Of a DNA stretch of 64,000 nt, positions 36,335 to 45,234 are shown piece by piece; positions within the stretch are counted from its first letter, which is position 1; each line of letters opens with the position of its first letter. This DNA is from CAWCKS01 sp963763485 (GTDB taxonomy: Bacteria > Pseudomonadota > Alphaproteobacteria > Rhizobiales > Xanthobacteraceae): contig CAVXOW010000005.1 of the NCBI GenBank assembly GCA_963763485.1, positions 930,001-994,000 on the forward strand, given 5' to 3'. A program made the translations under genes and the position numbers. The notes under the pieces were generated by a model. It had not been told where the DNA came from, made no database searches, and worked only from the letters and a program-made list of their open reading frames with translations.

Positions 36335-37108
36335 ATGCTCGAATCGCTCCTCGCCGGCTTCGCCAACATCTCGCTCGCCCAACTCGCGCTCGTCGCCGTC
36401 GTCGCGCTGTTTGCGGCCGTGGTCGGCGGCATGTCCGGCTACGGCACCGGCGCTTTGATGCCGCTCGTGCTGGTGCCGCTGGTCGGCGCCGAGCCGGTGG
36501 TGCCGATCATCGCCATCACCGCGCTGTTCACCAATACCGGACGCGTCGCGGCGTTTCGCAGTTCGCTCGACGTCAGGCGCGCGTTGATCGTGGTCGCGTT
36601 CGGCATCTGGACCTGCATGCTCGGTGCCTATGGCTACACGCGCCTGAGCGGCCGCGGCGCCGCGATGGTGACCGGGACGATGTTGATCGCCAGCGTGCCG
36701 CTGCGCTGGCTGCTGAAGCGGCACGATATTCAGGTGGGCAACAAGGGTCTTGCGGCTGGCGCGGTCGGCTGGGGTTTTATCGTCGGTGGCACGTCGGGGT
36801 CGGGCGTCATCCTGCTGTCGCTGTTACTCGCGTCCGGCATGCACGGTGTGGCGGTAATCGCGACCGACGCCTTCATCACCATCCTGATCGGCACGGTGAA
36901 GATCGCTGTGTTCGGCATTGCCGGCGTCATCACCGCGCAGGTGCTGGCGCTCGCGCTGCTGATCGGCGCGATCACGCTGCCGGGTGCGTTCATCTCGAGG
37001 GTGCTGGTGCGCCACATGCCGGTGCATCTGCACACCGCGATGCTCGACGCCGTCGTTGTCCTCGGCGGCGTCATGATGTGGGTCGGCGCGCTGCGTCAGG
37101 CGATGTGA
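36335..37108 (+). CDS. Sulfite exporter TauE/SafE family protein
   Basis: 257 residues with about eight hydrophobic helices. The start (VAVVALFAAVVGGMSGYGTGALMPLVLVPLVG) and the second half (VGWGFIVGGTSGSGVILLSLLLASGM) carry the two related repeats typical of the family. These are inner-membrane anion transporters, often for sulfonates or sulfite; the substrate here is not known. Its last 13 bases overlap the end of the convergent YodC-like gene. Confidence 0.88.
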   Translation: MLESLLAGFANISLAQLALVAVVALFAAVVGGMSGYGTGALMPLVLVPLVGAEPVVPIIAITALFTNTGRVAAFRSSLDVRRALIVVAFGIWTCMLGAYGYTRLSGRGAAMVTGTMLIASVPLRWLLKRHDIQVGNKGLAAGAVGWGFIVGGTSGSGVILLSLLLASGMHGVAVIATDAFITILIGTVKIAVFGIAGVITAQVLALALLIGAITLPGAFISRVLVRHMPVHLHTAMLDAVVVLGGVMMWVGALRQAM

Positions 37109-37356
37109 CGCTCGCCTTCGCCGTCATCGTCGTCGTCTTCTTCCTCGTCGCCGTTCTCGTGCTCGCCTTCGGTCTCTTCGTCCTCGACCAGCTCAATCTC
37201 GGCGCGCTCCAGCACGACGAGCGGCAGGGTCTCGCGGAACAGGTCGCCGTTGTCGCCGATCCAGACGCACTCGGCGTCCTTGTCGTTGACTTCGGCAACT
37301 GTGAGGGCTTGTCCGCCGGATTTCAGCACGACCACGTCGCCAGGTTTCACGTCCAT
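37096..37356 (-). CDS. YodC-like DUF2158 protein with acidic tail
   Basis: 86 residues. The N-terminal 45 residues (KPGDVVVLKSGGQALTVAEV, then CVWIGDNGDLFRETLPL) match the DUF2158/YodC fold. The remaining third is almost wholly acidic (EDEETEGEHENGDEEEDDDDD), which is longer than usual. The ATG at 37356 has GAGGA seven bases before it. It overlaps tail to tail with the TauE/SafE gene. Function unknown. Confidence 0.85.
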   Translation of the reverse strand: MDVKPGDVVVLKSGGQALTVAEVNDKDAECVWIGDNGDLFRETLPLVVLERAEIELVEDEETEGEHENGDEEEDDDDDGEGERHIA

Positions 37357-37459
37357 CGCCGGTTCCTCGCATTTTTGAACGGGAGCGCGACGGATAGCGC
37401 GAGGCGATGACAGCGAGGTCACAGCAACATGGTGTTGTGGCGACGGCTTGGCGTCGCGC

Positions 37460-38194
37460 TCAGGGTTCCGGATCCTGCAACAGCTCGGTCAGGGAGCGAA
37501 TGATGCGGTCGGGCCTGACCTTGCTGTCGGCCGGCAACCCTTCGCCGTGGGCGTCCATCCAGATCGCGTAGATGCCGAGGCGCTGCGGGGTCTCGACCTC
37601 CCATTCCAGATTGTCGCCGACCATCCAGGTATCGGCCGGCGTGACGCCGAGCGTGCCCATGGCGTGGTGGTAGGCCCGCTCGTCGGGTTTGCCAAAACCA
37701 TGCTCGCCTTCGATCTGGACGTGATCGAACCGCTCCGCCAGTGCGAAGCGTTCGACCTTTCGCCGTTGCGGTTCAGCCGCCCCGTTGGTGATCAACGCGA
37801 GTTTCACGCCTGAGGCCCTGAATGTTTCGAGCGCCTCGTGCACGCCGGGAAACAAACGCATCCGTTCGTCACGGTAGGCGCTGAAGCGGTCCGCGAGCCG
37901 TACCGCGAACTCGTTCGAGAGCGGCGCGCTCCCGCTGGCCGCCAGTGCGCTAAAACCATTGCGCACCACTTCGTGGCGCGCCTGATCGAGCTTCAGCCGC
38001 CAGTGTGCTTCGGCGTTCTGCCAGAACGTGCGTCCCGAGGCCGCAATTGCGGCGGCGACCTGCTGCGGCGTGAGCGGACCAAGCTCGGCGACAAATTCAT
38101 TGACGACCTCAAGCCAGGCAACATCGGGCTTGCCATAGGCTGACAGGATCGTGTCGTCCATGTCGATCAGGATTGCGCGCGGCAGCTTCGTCAT
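37460..38194 (-). CDS. HAD family hydrolase
   Basis: 244 residues. HAD motifs: I in ILIDMDDTILS (nucleophile Asp near residue 11), II in ALITNGAAE, III at KVERF, and IV in MVGDNLEWEV. The group with DMDDTI and a helical cap includes YjjG-type nucleotidases and pyrimidine phosphatases; the substrate cannot be fixed. It lies directly upstream of nothing else on its strand; hemF ends 4 bases from its start, so the two may be one transcript with hemF first. Confidence 0.9.
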   Translation of the reverse strand: MTKLPRAILIDMDDTILSAYGKPDVAWLEVVNEFVAELGPLTPQQVAAAIAASGRTFWQNAEAHWRLKLDQARHEVVRNGFSALAASGSAPLSNEFAVRLADRFSAYRDERMRLFPGVHEALETFRASGVKLALITNGAAEPQRRKVERFALAERFDHVQIEGEHGFGKPDERAYHHAMGTLGVTPADTWMVGDNLEWEVETPQRLGIYAIWMDAHGEGLPADSKVRPDRIIRSLTELLQDPEP

Positions 38195-38198
38195 CGTG

Positions 38199-39097
38199 TC
38201 ACGGCCACTTCACTTCGGGCGGCATCGACGACAGGATCGAGTCGACATTGCCGCCGGTCTTCAGGCCAAACATGGTGCCGCGGTCATAGAGCAGGTTGAA
38301 CTCGACATAGCGGCCGCGGCGGATCAACTGCTCCTCGCGATCCTCCGGTGTCCACGGTGCATGGTGAAATTGCTGCCGCACAAGCTCCGGATAAATTTTC
38401 AAGAAACTCGCGTCCGACATTTTGCGTGAAAGCGGAAGTCGGACTCCCAGTTCCCGAAGTCGTGGTGATCGTAGAAAATGCCGCCGATGCCGCGCGCCTC
38501 CTTGCGGTGCGGCAGGTAGAAATATTCGTCGCACCACTTCTTGTACTTGTCGTAGTCGGCGACGCCGTTGTTGCCCGCGCAGGCCGCCTTCATTGCCGCG
38601 TGGAAAGCGACCGTGTCGGGATCGTCCTGCGTGCGACGGCGGTCGAGCGTTGGCGTGAGATCGGAGCCGCCGCCGAACCATGCAGTGTGCGGCGTAATGA
38701 AATGACGCGTGTTCATGTGGACCGCGGGCACATGCGGGTTTTGCATGTGTGCGATGAGGGAGATGCTGCTCGACCAGAAATGCGGATCCTCCCTCGCCCC
38801 TGGGATTGTCCTGGCCATATCAGGCGAGAAGGTGCCGTTCAGATTGGTGGACGTCATCACCGCGATCTTCTCGAACACGCGGCCCTTCATTGTGCTCATC
38901 ACGCCGCCGTCGTCGGCACGCTGTGCGCCCGGCCGCGTCCACGGCTTGCGCTCGAAGCGACCAGGCGGTTGCTGCGAAAGCTGGCCGCTGTAATCGTCTT
39001 CGATCTTTTCGAATTCGTCGATGAGGCGATCCCGCAACTCCTCGAACCAGGCTCGGGCGCGGGCTTTCCGGGTCTCGATGTCGGCGGCCAATGTCAT
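38199..39097 (-). CDS. hemF: Oxygen-dependent coproporphyrinogen III oxidase (two frameshifts)
   Basis: Read across two breaks it gives about 298 residues, normal for HemF, which converts coproporphyrinogen III to protoporphyrinogen IX. Family blocks are intact: PWTRPGAQRADDGGVMSTMKG, VHMNTRHF, TAWFGGGSDLTP, KKWCDEYFYLPHR and RGIGGIFYDH before the breaks, and RRGRYVEFNLLYDRGTMFGL with ESILSSMP-like end after them. Both breaks are close together (about 38433 and 38401) and are repaired by removing one base each, giving ESDFAFTQNVGREFLKIYPELV. Because the gene is usually important for haem synthesis, sequence error is more likely than loss. Confidence 0.9.
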
Positions 39098-39103
39098 GAT
39101 GCG

Positions 39104-39484
39104 TCACTGCGGTCCAAAATAGCTGCAGGCCTCGTTGCAGCTGTCGCGGTAGACGGTGACGCGCGTCAGCTTGCCGGCGACCTTGGCGCGATCCCAGATG
39201 AACGCGGCGAGATGCTCGAGCGTCGGCTTCTCCAGCCCTTCGACCTTGTTGAGGAACTTGTGGTCGAGCAACTTCCTGATCTCGGCGAGGCTTTGCTCGA
39301 GCCGCCCGAGGTCGACCATCATGCCGGTCGCGGGATCGGGCTTGCCGCGCACCGCGATCTCGGCGCGGAACGAATGGCCATGAATCTCCTCGCTGCTCGC
39401 GCCGAGCGTCGTGCCGCTGATCGCGTGTGCGGCCTCGAAGCCGAACCATTTCGTCAGTTCCCACATGCCGTCGTTATTATTCAT
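39104..39484 (-). CDS. queD: 6-carboxy-5,6,7,8-tetrahydropterin synthase
   Basis: 126 residues. Zinc ligands: the first histidine in FEAAHAI and the pair in HGHSFRAE. The catalytic triad context (AETA-like CNEACSYFG end) also fits QueD. It converts dihydroneopterin triphosphate to 6-carboxytetrahydropterin in queuosine/7-deazaguanine synthesis. The ATG at 39484 overlaps the stop of queE (ATGA); an ATG at 39466 (MWELTKWF) is an alternative. Adjacent to queE, with hemF following 6 bases on. Confidence 0.93.
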   Translation of the reverse strand: MNNNDGMWELTKWFGFEAAHAISGTTLGASSEEIHGHSFRAEIAVRGKPDPATGMMVDLGRLEQSLAEIRKLLDHKFLNKVEGLEKPTLEHLAAFIWDRAKVAGKLTRVTVYRDSCNEACSYFGPQ

Positions 39485-40113
39485 CGGATGCCGGTCGTCT
39501 TGTGTGTCTGCAGGCTCAGTTGCCATTGCGGGTGTGCGAGGCAGTAGGCGATCGCCTTCTGCGTGTTGGCCGTAACGTCAGGGCCATCCATCGGCTGCAG
39601 CGAAAAGCGCGCGAACGGCAGGCGCTCAAAACGCTCCGGCGGCGCGTCGGCTTGCGGATAGACCAGCTTCAGCTCCTGGCCGGCCAGTATCTTCAGCTCG
39701 GCCGCGGCTTTCGGGCTGACGCAGATCCAGTCGAGTCCATCGGGCGCTTCGACCGTGCCGTTGGTCTCGACCGCGATGGTGAAGCTGCGTTCGTGCAAGG
39801 CCTCGAGCAACGGCGCGTCGACCTGCAGCAAGGGTTCGCCGCCGGTCAGCACGACGAAGCGCCGTTCAGTCGATGATCCCCACTCGCTCGCGATGGCGTC
39901 GGCGAGTTGGCCGGGCGTCTCGAAGCGACCACCGCCGGTGCCGTTCATGCCGACGAAATCGGTGTCGCAGAATGTGCAGACCGCGCTCGCGCGATCTTCC
40001 TCGCGGCCGGACCACAGATTGCAGCCGGCGAAACGGCAGAACACGGCGACGCGGCCGGCCTGCGCGCCTTCGCCTTGCAGCGTCCGAAAGATCTCCTTCA
40101 CCGCATACGACAA
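39481..40113 (-). CDS. queE: 7-carboxy-7-deazaguanine synthase
   Basis: 210 residues. Radical SAM protein of the QueE type with the unusual cluster motif CRFAGCNLWSGREEDRASAVCTFCDTDF, i.e. the last two cysteines spaced CxxC and a long insertion after the first, as in alphaproteobacterial QueE. VLTGGEPLLQ is the SAM-binding block. It turns 6-carboxytetrahydropterin into 7-carboxy-7-deazaguanine. The start is a TTG at 40113 with GGGAG eight bases before it; it lies 3 bases after the trmL stop. Confidence 0.93.
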   Translation of the reverse strand: MSYAVKEIFRTLQGEGAQAGRVAVFCRFAGCNLWSGREEDRASAVCTFCDTDFVGMNGTGGGRFETPGQLADAIASEWGSSTERRFVVLTGGEPLLQVDAPLLEALHERSFTIAVETNGTVEAPDGLDWICVSPKAAAELKILAGQELKLVYPQADAPPERFERLPFARFSLQPMDGPDVTANTQKAIAYCLAHPQWQLSLQTHKTTGIR

Positions 40114-40116
40114 GCC

Positions 40117-40629
40117 TCACGCTCCCTTCGAAGAGGCAATCGACAATTCCGGCTCATTCGATCGCGACGCGACCGACGCAAAGCCGTCGGTCTGCCGTAG
40201 CGCCTCGCCGAGCACGATGGCCGCGGCCATCGCGACGTTGAGCGAGCGCAGGCCGCCCGCCATGGGTATGACGAGCCGCGCATCGGCGCTCGCATGGACC
40301 TCATCCGGCACGCCCGCCAACTCGCGGCCGAGCAGCAATATGTCGTCAGCCCGGTAATGCTGGTCGAGATAGCACCGCTCGGCCCCAGTCGTCAGCAACA
40401 ACAGGCGGCCGCCGGCGCCGTGGCGCCATTGCTCAAACGCGCGCCATGACTGGTGGCGGACCAGGCGGACGTGGTCGAGGTAATCCATACCGGCGCGGCG
40501 GAAATTGCGATCGGTTATCGGAAAGCCTGCCGGCTCGATGATGTGCGCCTCTACGTCCAGGCAGGCGCAGAGCCGGAAAATCGTTCCGGTGTTTTGCGGA
40601 ATGTCGGGCTGGAACAGGGCTATGCGCAT
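40117..40629 (-). CDS. trmL: tRNA (cytidine(34)-2'-O)-methyltransferase
   Basis: 170 residues. SPOUT methyltransferase with the TrmL pattern: ALFQPDIPQNTGTIFRLCACL at the start, LLLGRELAGVP and IPMAGGLRSLNVAMAAAIVLGEALRQ at the trefoil knot. It methylates the wobble position of tRNA-Leu. The tail after the knot (TDGFASVASRSNEPEL) is a short extension. First gene of the trmL-queE-queD-hemF series on this strand; three of four encode RNA or cofactor modification. Confidence 0.92.
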   Translation of the reverse strand: MRIALFQPDIPQNTGTIFRLCACLDVEAHIIEPAGFPITDRNFRRAGMDYLDHVRLVRHQSWRAFEQWRHGAGGRLLLLTTGAERCYLDQHYRADDILLLGRELAGVPDEVHASADARLVIPMAGGLRSLNVAMAAAIVLGEALRQTDGFASVASRSNEPELSIASSKGA

Positions 40630-40905
40630 GCGCTGAAAATGGCATTTTTCAAACGGCCGCCGGGCGAAAAAGTCACGGTGGCCGAATGATTTGTTATCTG
40701 TCAGTGGTGCGTTGCGCCAGTGGGCTTGCGCTGCCCGGGCAAGGGTGTCAATAGAACCGCTCTGAGCTGCCTTGTTTCCGCCGTTCTCAGCGGGCGAGGC
40801 GGCGCATCCTATCCGCCGCAGGGGACCGCGGCGCCGGCATCCTTCCGACGTGATGGCGCATCACCGGGACGGCTTCGCCGGCAATGACCGGAAAGGGTTT
40901 GGCAG

Positions 40906-41433
40906 GTGACGACGATGGCTTCGGCGGAGCACACACGCCGCGACTTTCTTTACATTGCTACGGGGGCTGTCGCCGCGGTTGGCGCGGCCGCAACGGTCTG
41001 GCCGCTGATCAGCCAGATGAACCCCGACGCTTCGACGATCGCCGCAGGAGCGCCGATCAGGGTCGATCTTGCCCCGATCGCCGAAGGCCAGGTCATCAAG
41101 GTGTTCTGGCGCGGCAAGCCGATCTACATCTGGCACCGTACCAAGAAGGAGATCGATGAGGCGAAGTCCGTTCCGGTCTCGAGCTTGCCGGATCCCGCCT
41201 CTGACGAGCAGCGCACCAAGGAAGGTCACGAACAGTGGCTTGTCCTGATCGGCATTTGCACCCATCTCGGCTGCATCCCGATCGCGAACCAGGGCGACTA
41301 CGGCGGCTTCTTCTGCCCCTGCCACGGCTCGCAGTACGACACCGCCGGCCGCATTCGCCGCGGCCCCGCGCCGGCCAACCTGCCGCTGCCGCCTTACGAT
41401 TTCGTCTCCGACACGCAAGTCCAGATCGGCTGA
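40906..41433 (+). CDS. petA: Ubiquinol-cytochrome c reductase iron-sulfur subunit (Rieske)
   Basis: 175 residues. A Tat-type signal anchor is at the start (TRRDFLYIATGAVAAVGAAATVWPLI). The Rieske cluster ligands are in CTHLGC and CPCHGS (Cys and His of each). It passes electrons from ubiquinol to cytochrome c1 and is called fbcF in Bradyrhizobium. The GTG at 40906 gives MTTMASAEHTRRDF, matching the length of known homologues; an ATG at 40915 is the alternative. It is followed 44 bases later by fbcH. Confidence 0.95.
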   Translation: MTTMASAEHTRRDFLYIATGAVAAVGAAATVWPLISQMNPDASTIAAGAPIRVDLAPIAEGQVIKVFWRGKPIYIWHRTKKEIDEAKSVPVSSLPDPASDEQRTKEGHEQWLVLIGICTHLGCIPIANQGDYGGFFCPCHGSQYDTAGRIRRGPAPANLPLPPYDFVSDTQVQIG

Positions 41434-41477
41434 TTTCAGCCCGCCGATCAATCGCAATTCATCTTCAGGATCGCATC

Positions 41478-43547
41478 ATGAGCGGACCCTCGACCTTCCA
41501 GCCGCAGAACCCGGTGTTGCAGTGGATCGAACGCCGGCTGCCCATCATGGGCCTCGTTCATTCCTCGTTTGTTGCTTATCCGACGCCGCGCAATCTGAAC
41601 TACTGGTGGACCTTCGGCGGTATCCTGACCTTCATGCTCGCCGCGCAGATCGTCACCGGCGTGATTCTGGCGATGCACTACACCCCGCACGCGGACCTCG
41701 CGTTCAATTCGGTCGAAAGCATCATGCGCGACGTCAACTACGGGTGGCTGCTGCGCTACCTGCACTCGACCGGCGCGTCGATGTTCTTCATCGCCGTCTA
41801 CATCCACATGCTGCGCGGCCTTTACTACGGCTCATACAAGGAGCCGCGCGAAATCCTCTGGATCCTCGGCGTGATCATCTACCTCCTGATGATGGCGACC
41901 GGTTTCATGGGCTACGTGCTGCCGTGGGGCCAGATGAGCTTTTGGGGCGCCACCGTCATCACCAACCTGTTCTCGGCCATTCCCGTCGTCGGCGATTACA
42001 TCGTGACGCTGTTGTGGGGCGGCTACTCGGTTGGCAATCCCACGCTGAACCGCTTCTTCTCGCTGCACTACCTCCTGCCGTTCGTCATTCTCGGTGTCGT
42101 CATCCTGCACGTCTGGGCGCTGCATGTGGCGGGCCAGAACAATCCGGCCGGCGTCGAGCCGAAGACCGAGAAGGACACCGTGGCGTTCACGCCGTACGCG
42201 ACCATCAAGGACGCGTTCGGCCTGAGCTGCTTCGTGCTGTTCTACCTGTACTTCGTGTTCTACATCCCGAACTACCTGCTCGACCCCGACAACTCGATCG
42301 TCGCGAATCCCGGCGTGACGCCGGCCCACATCGTGCCGGAATGGTATTACCTGCCGTTCTACGCGATCCTGCGTTCGATCCCGAACAAGCTCGCCGGCGT
42401 GATCGCGCTGTTCAGCGCCATCATCGTGCTGGCGTTCCTGCCCTGGCTCGACAGCGCCAAGACCCGCTCGACGCGCTATCGCCCGCTGGCAAAGCAATTC
42501 TTCTGGCTGTTCGTCGTGGTCTGCCTCGTGCTCGGCTGGCTCGGCGGCAAGCCGCCGGAGGGCATCTATGTCGTGCTCTCGCGCATCCTGACCTTCTGCT
42601 ACTTCGCCTACTTCCTGATCGTGCTGCCGGTGCTGAGCCGCATCGAGAAGCCGCGGCCCGTGCCGAACTCGATCGCCGACGACGTGCTCGCCAAGAGCGG
42701 CGGCGCGGTAAAGGCCGTCGTCTCGACCTTGATCGCGGTTGGCGCGCTCGCCGGGCTGCTGACGCTCGGCTCCGGCACGAACGCGCGCGCTGAGGACGCC
42801 GAGACCCCGCCTTCACTGAAGTGGTCGTTCGCCGGTCCGTTCGGCAAGTTCGACCGCGGCCAGCTGCAACGCGGCTACAAGGTCTACAAGGAAGTCTGCT
42901 CGGCCTGCCATTCGATGAACCTGCTGCACTTCCGCAACCTCGCCGACGCGGGCGGGCCCGGCTTCAGCATCGGGCAGGCGGAGACCGTGGCTGCCGACGC
43001 CAAGGTGCAGGACGGGCCGAACGACCAGGGTGAAATGTTCGAGCGTCCGGGCCGGCTTGCCGACAAGTTCCCAGCGCCATTCCCCAACGAGCAGGCCGCG
43101 CGCGCGGCCAATGGCGGCGCCGCGCCGCCGGACCTTTCGCTGATGGCGAAGGCGCGCGGCTACGATCGGCCGTTCCCGCTCTTCATCTTTGATGCCATCA
43201 CCCAGTTCCAGGAAAAGGGGCCGAACTACATCGCCGCTATCCTGCAGGGCTTTGAGTCGGCGCCGTCCGGCGTGACGATCCCCGACGGCGCTTACTACAA
43301 CCAGTACTTCCCCGGTCACGCCATCAAGATGCCGAAGCCGTTGAGCGACGGCCAGGTTCAGTTCGACGACGGCTCGCCGCAGACGGTGCAGCAATATGCG
43401 ACCGACGTCGCAGCGTTCCTGGCCTGGGCGGCAGAGCCGAAGCTTGAGGAGCGCAAGCGGATCGGCCTGCAGGCGATCATCTTCCTGATCGTGCTGTCGG
43501 GCCTGCTCTATTTCACCAAACGGAAGGTTTGGGCGGCGGCGCACTGA
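41478..43547 (+). CDS. fbcH: Cytochrome b/c1 fusion protein of the bc1 complex
   Basis: 689 residues. Residues about 1-410 are cytochrome b with eight helices, haem-ligand blocks WLLRYLHSTGASMFF/YIHMLRG and FFSLHYLLPF/LHVWALHV, and the Qo motif PEWYYLPFYAILRSIP. After a hydrophobic linker with a signal-peptidase-like site (GTNARAEDAE), residues about 440-689 are cytochrome c1 with CSACH at 474-478 and a C-terminal membrane anchor. The precursor is cut into two subunits in Bradyrhizobium and Rhodopseudomonas; this fused gene is a strong taxonomic marker. The ATG at 41478 is preferred to the long upstream frame. Confidence 0.96.
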   Translation: MSGPSTFQPQNPVLQWIERRLPIMGLVHSSFVAYPTPRNLNYWWTFGGILTFMLAAQIVTGVILAMHYTPHADLAFNSVESIMRDVNYGWLLRYLHSTGASMFFIAVYIHMLRGLYYGSYKEPREILWILGVIIYLLMMATGFMGYVLPWGQMSFWGATVITNLFSAIPVVGDYIVTLLWGGYSVGNPTLNRFFSLHYLLPFVILGVVILHVWALHVAGQNNPAGVEPKTEKDTVAFTPYATIKDAFGLSCFVLFYLYFVFYIPNYLLDPDNSIVANPGVTPAHIVPEWYYLPFYAILRSIPNKLAGVIALFSAIIVLAFLPWLDSAKTRSTRYRPLAKQFFWLFVVVCLVLGWLGGKPPEGIYVVLSRILTFCYFAYFLIVLPVLSRIEKPRPVPNSIADDVLAKSGGAVKAVVSTLIAVGALAGLLTLGSGTNARAEDAETPPSLKWSFAGPFGKFDRGQLQRGYKVYKEVCSACHSMNLLHFRNLADAGGPGFSIGQAETVAADAKVQDGPNDQGEMFERPGRLADKFPAPFPNEQAARAANGGAAPPDLSLMAKARGYDRPFPLFIFDAITQFQEKGPNYIAAILQGFESAPSGVTIPDGAYYNQYFPGHAIKMPKPLSDGQVQFDDGSPQTVQQYATDVAAFLAWAAEPKLEERKRIGLQAIIFLIVLSGLLYFTKRKVWAAAH

Positions 43548-43573
43548 TCTGTCGCGGCCATGACCGTTTCATG

Positions 43574-43603
43574 AAAAAGGCCCCGCAAAGCGGGGCCTTT
43601 TTG
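43574..43603 (+). terminator. Rho-independent terminator of the bc1 operon
   Basis: AAAAA-GGCCCCGC-AAA-GCGGGGCC-TTTTTG: eight-base GC stem, three-base loop and a T run, about 30 bases after the fbcH stop. Confidence 0.92.
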
Positions 43604-43724
43604 TTGCAAGCAACATTGCTGCTTGGCCATTGCGCAATCGATTGGCTCTCGCCAAACTGGTCCCTAGCGGTGGCATGTTGGCAAGAATGCCGCCTGCAAC
43701 AATAAACCAGCGTGGAGGAGTCCG

Positions 43725-44400
43725 ATGGGCACCAGCATTACCTTCAAGCGTCCGGACGGCAAGGACACCGGCGGCTATCTCGCGCAGGCCGCGCGAGCGG
43801 ATGCGCCGGGCGTTGTCGTCATTCAGGAATGGTGGGGCCTGCAGGACCAGATCAAGGGCATTTGCGATCGCTTTGCGCTCGCCGGCTTCGATGCACTGGC
43901 GCCCGATCTCTATAAAGGTGTCGTCGTGCCGTATCACGACACCGAGGCTGCCGGCAAAGAGATGAACTCGCTGAATTTCATTGGACGCGACCGAGCAGAA
44001 CGTCCGCGGCGCGGTGCAGTTCCTGAAGCGCAATGGCGCCAAGGCCGGTCTCACCGGCTTCTGCCTCGGCGGTGCCGTGACTATCATCGGCGCCTGCAAA
44101 ATTCCGGAGCTCAGCGCAGCGGTGTGCTTCTACGGCATTCCACCCGAGCAAGTGGCAAAGCCGGCCGACGTCAGAGTGCCGCTGCAAGGCCATTTTGCCA
44201 CCAAAGACGACTGGTGCACGCCTGCCGCGGTCGAAGCGTTCGAGAAGGCCTTGAAGGCCGCCGGCAAGGCCCACGAGTTCTTCCATTACGAGGCCGACCA
44301 TGGCTTCGTGAACGAGCAGCGCGCGCCGGTGCATGACCGTAAGGCCGCCGAGCTTGCCTGGGGCCGCGCCATCGATTTCTTCAAGAAGCATCTCGCTTGA
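43725..44400 (+). CDS. Dienelactone hydrolase family protein (one frameshift)
   Basis: Read across one break it gives about 224 residues, the normal size. The elbow GFCLGG supplies the catalytic cysteine, TKDDW the aspartate and DHGF the histidine, the Cys-Asp-His triad of the family; the N-terminal WWGLQDQIKGICDRFA block is also typical. It may open a dienelactone in aromatic breakdown, but many members act on other substrates. The frame changes at about 43979-43982, repaired by removing one base (MNSLNF then LDATEQNVRGAVQFLK). Confidence 0.88.
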
Positions 44401-44726
44401 GTTGAACGTCGCGAAGCTCCGCCATTGCGAGCCAACGGGCCGGCCGAAGGCCGGCTCGACAACGACCGCGCGCAGCAACGAAGCATTTCCCGAAGGAGCG
44501 CGTGCGTCACGAGGTGGTGTCGGTCGTCGTGTTCGGCGCCAGGGCAGCGGGACGCAGCCGCGCCGCGAGAGACGCCGGGGATTGAACCAGCCTCGTTCAA
44601 CGTACGACCAAACGTCAACATCTTCTCGATAACACGCACGTTGATGGCGTAGGTCCGCGATCGGTCTTGAAGCGCGATGTCGTTTGACGAGCTCAATGAA
44701 ATTCTGGCGATGCCGGTGCCGCCGCA

Positions 44727-45230
44727 GTGCCGCCGGAAAAGCCGGTGGTCGACGATGATTATCTGCTTCGCAAGTTCATCGGGCCGAACGCGGATCACTA
44801 CATCGCGATCTACAACACCGTCCGGGAAAAAAATCCGGAGAAGCCGTTCAGCGTCATGCGGAGCTGGAGTTGGCCGGCAGCACTCTGGTTCCTGCCATGG
44901 GCGCTGTACCGCAAGATGTGGTTGTTCGGCGGCAGCATGACGATTGTCGCGATCATCCTCTCACTGCTCTTTCCTTCTGTGGCGACCGTTACCGGGCTCG
45001 CCCTCGCCGTGGTGACGGGCTTCATCAGCAATCGAACCTACCTGCAACTTGCGACCGGAAAGATCAACAAGCTGAAAGCGATCAGTGAATCGGAAGAGGA
45101 GTTGCTGGCGCGGCTCACCCAGGCCGGCGACGTCTCGCACTTCGGCGCATGGTTTGGCGTCATTGTGCTGGTGTTTGCAACTCTGGTCGCCTTCGTCACC
45201 GCGTACAACACGGCACTCAACCAGCATTGA
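44727..45230 (+). CDS. DUF2628-like membrane protein (start unresolved)
   Basis: 167 residues from the GTG at 44727. Two or three helices: about 64-86 in the middle and 138-160 at the end. The pattern FSVMRSWSWPAALWFLPWALYRKMWLFG matches DUF2628, where a W-rich helix hairpin follows. The true start may be the ATG at 44677 in another frame (MSFDELNEILAMPVPP) if one base is missing near 44720, so the N-terminus is uncertain. It is followed 4 bases later by the PrsW-like protease, so the two are likely co-transcribed. Confidence 0.7.
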   Translation: MPPEKPVVDDDYLLRKFIGPNADHYIAIYNTVREKNPEKPFSVMRSWSWPAALWFLPWALYRKMWLFGGSMTIVAIILSLLFPSVATVTGLALAVVTGFISNRTYLQLATGKINKLKAISESEEELLARLTQAGDVSHFGAWFGVIVLVFATLVAFVTAYNTALNQH

Positions 45231-45234
45231 TCCG

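Noticed and set aside
14390..43980. The heptamer GAACTCG within or close to four of the frame breaks (near 14395, 17072, 31254 and 43964), as a possible slippery or methylation-linked site
   Set aside because: The heptamer is common in this GC-rich genome (also at many undisturbed places, for example 42666 and 52292), and seven other breaks lack it. No test of significance can be made here.
44436..44457. GGCCGGCC-GAA-GGCCGGC hairpin as a terminator for the dienelactone hydrolase
   Set aside because: It lacks a T run and resembles the inner part of the dispersed palindromes, so it was not called a terminator.
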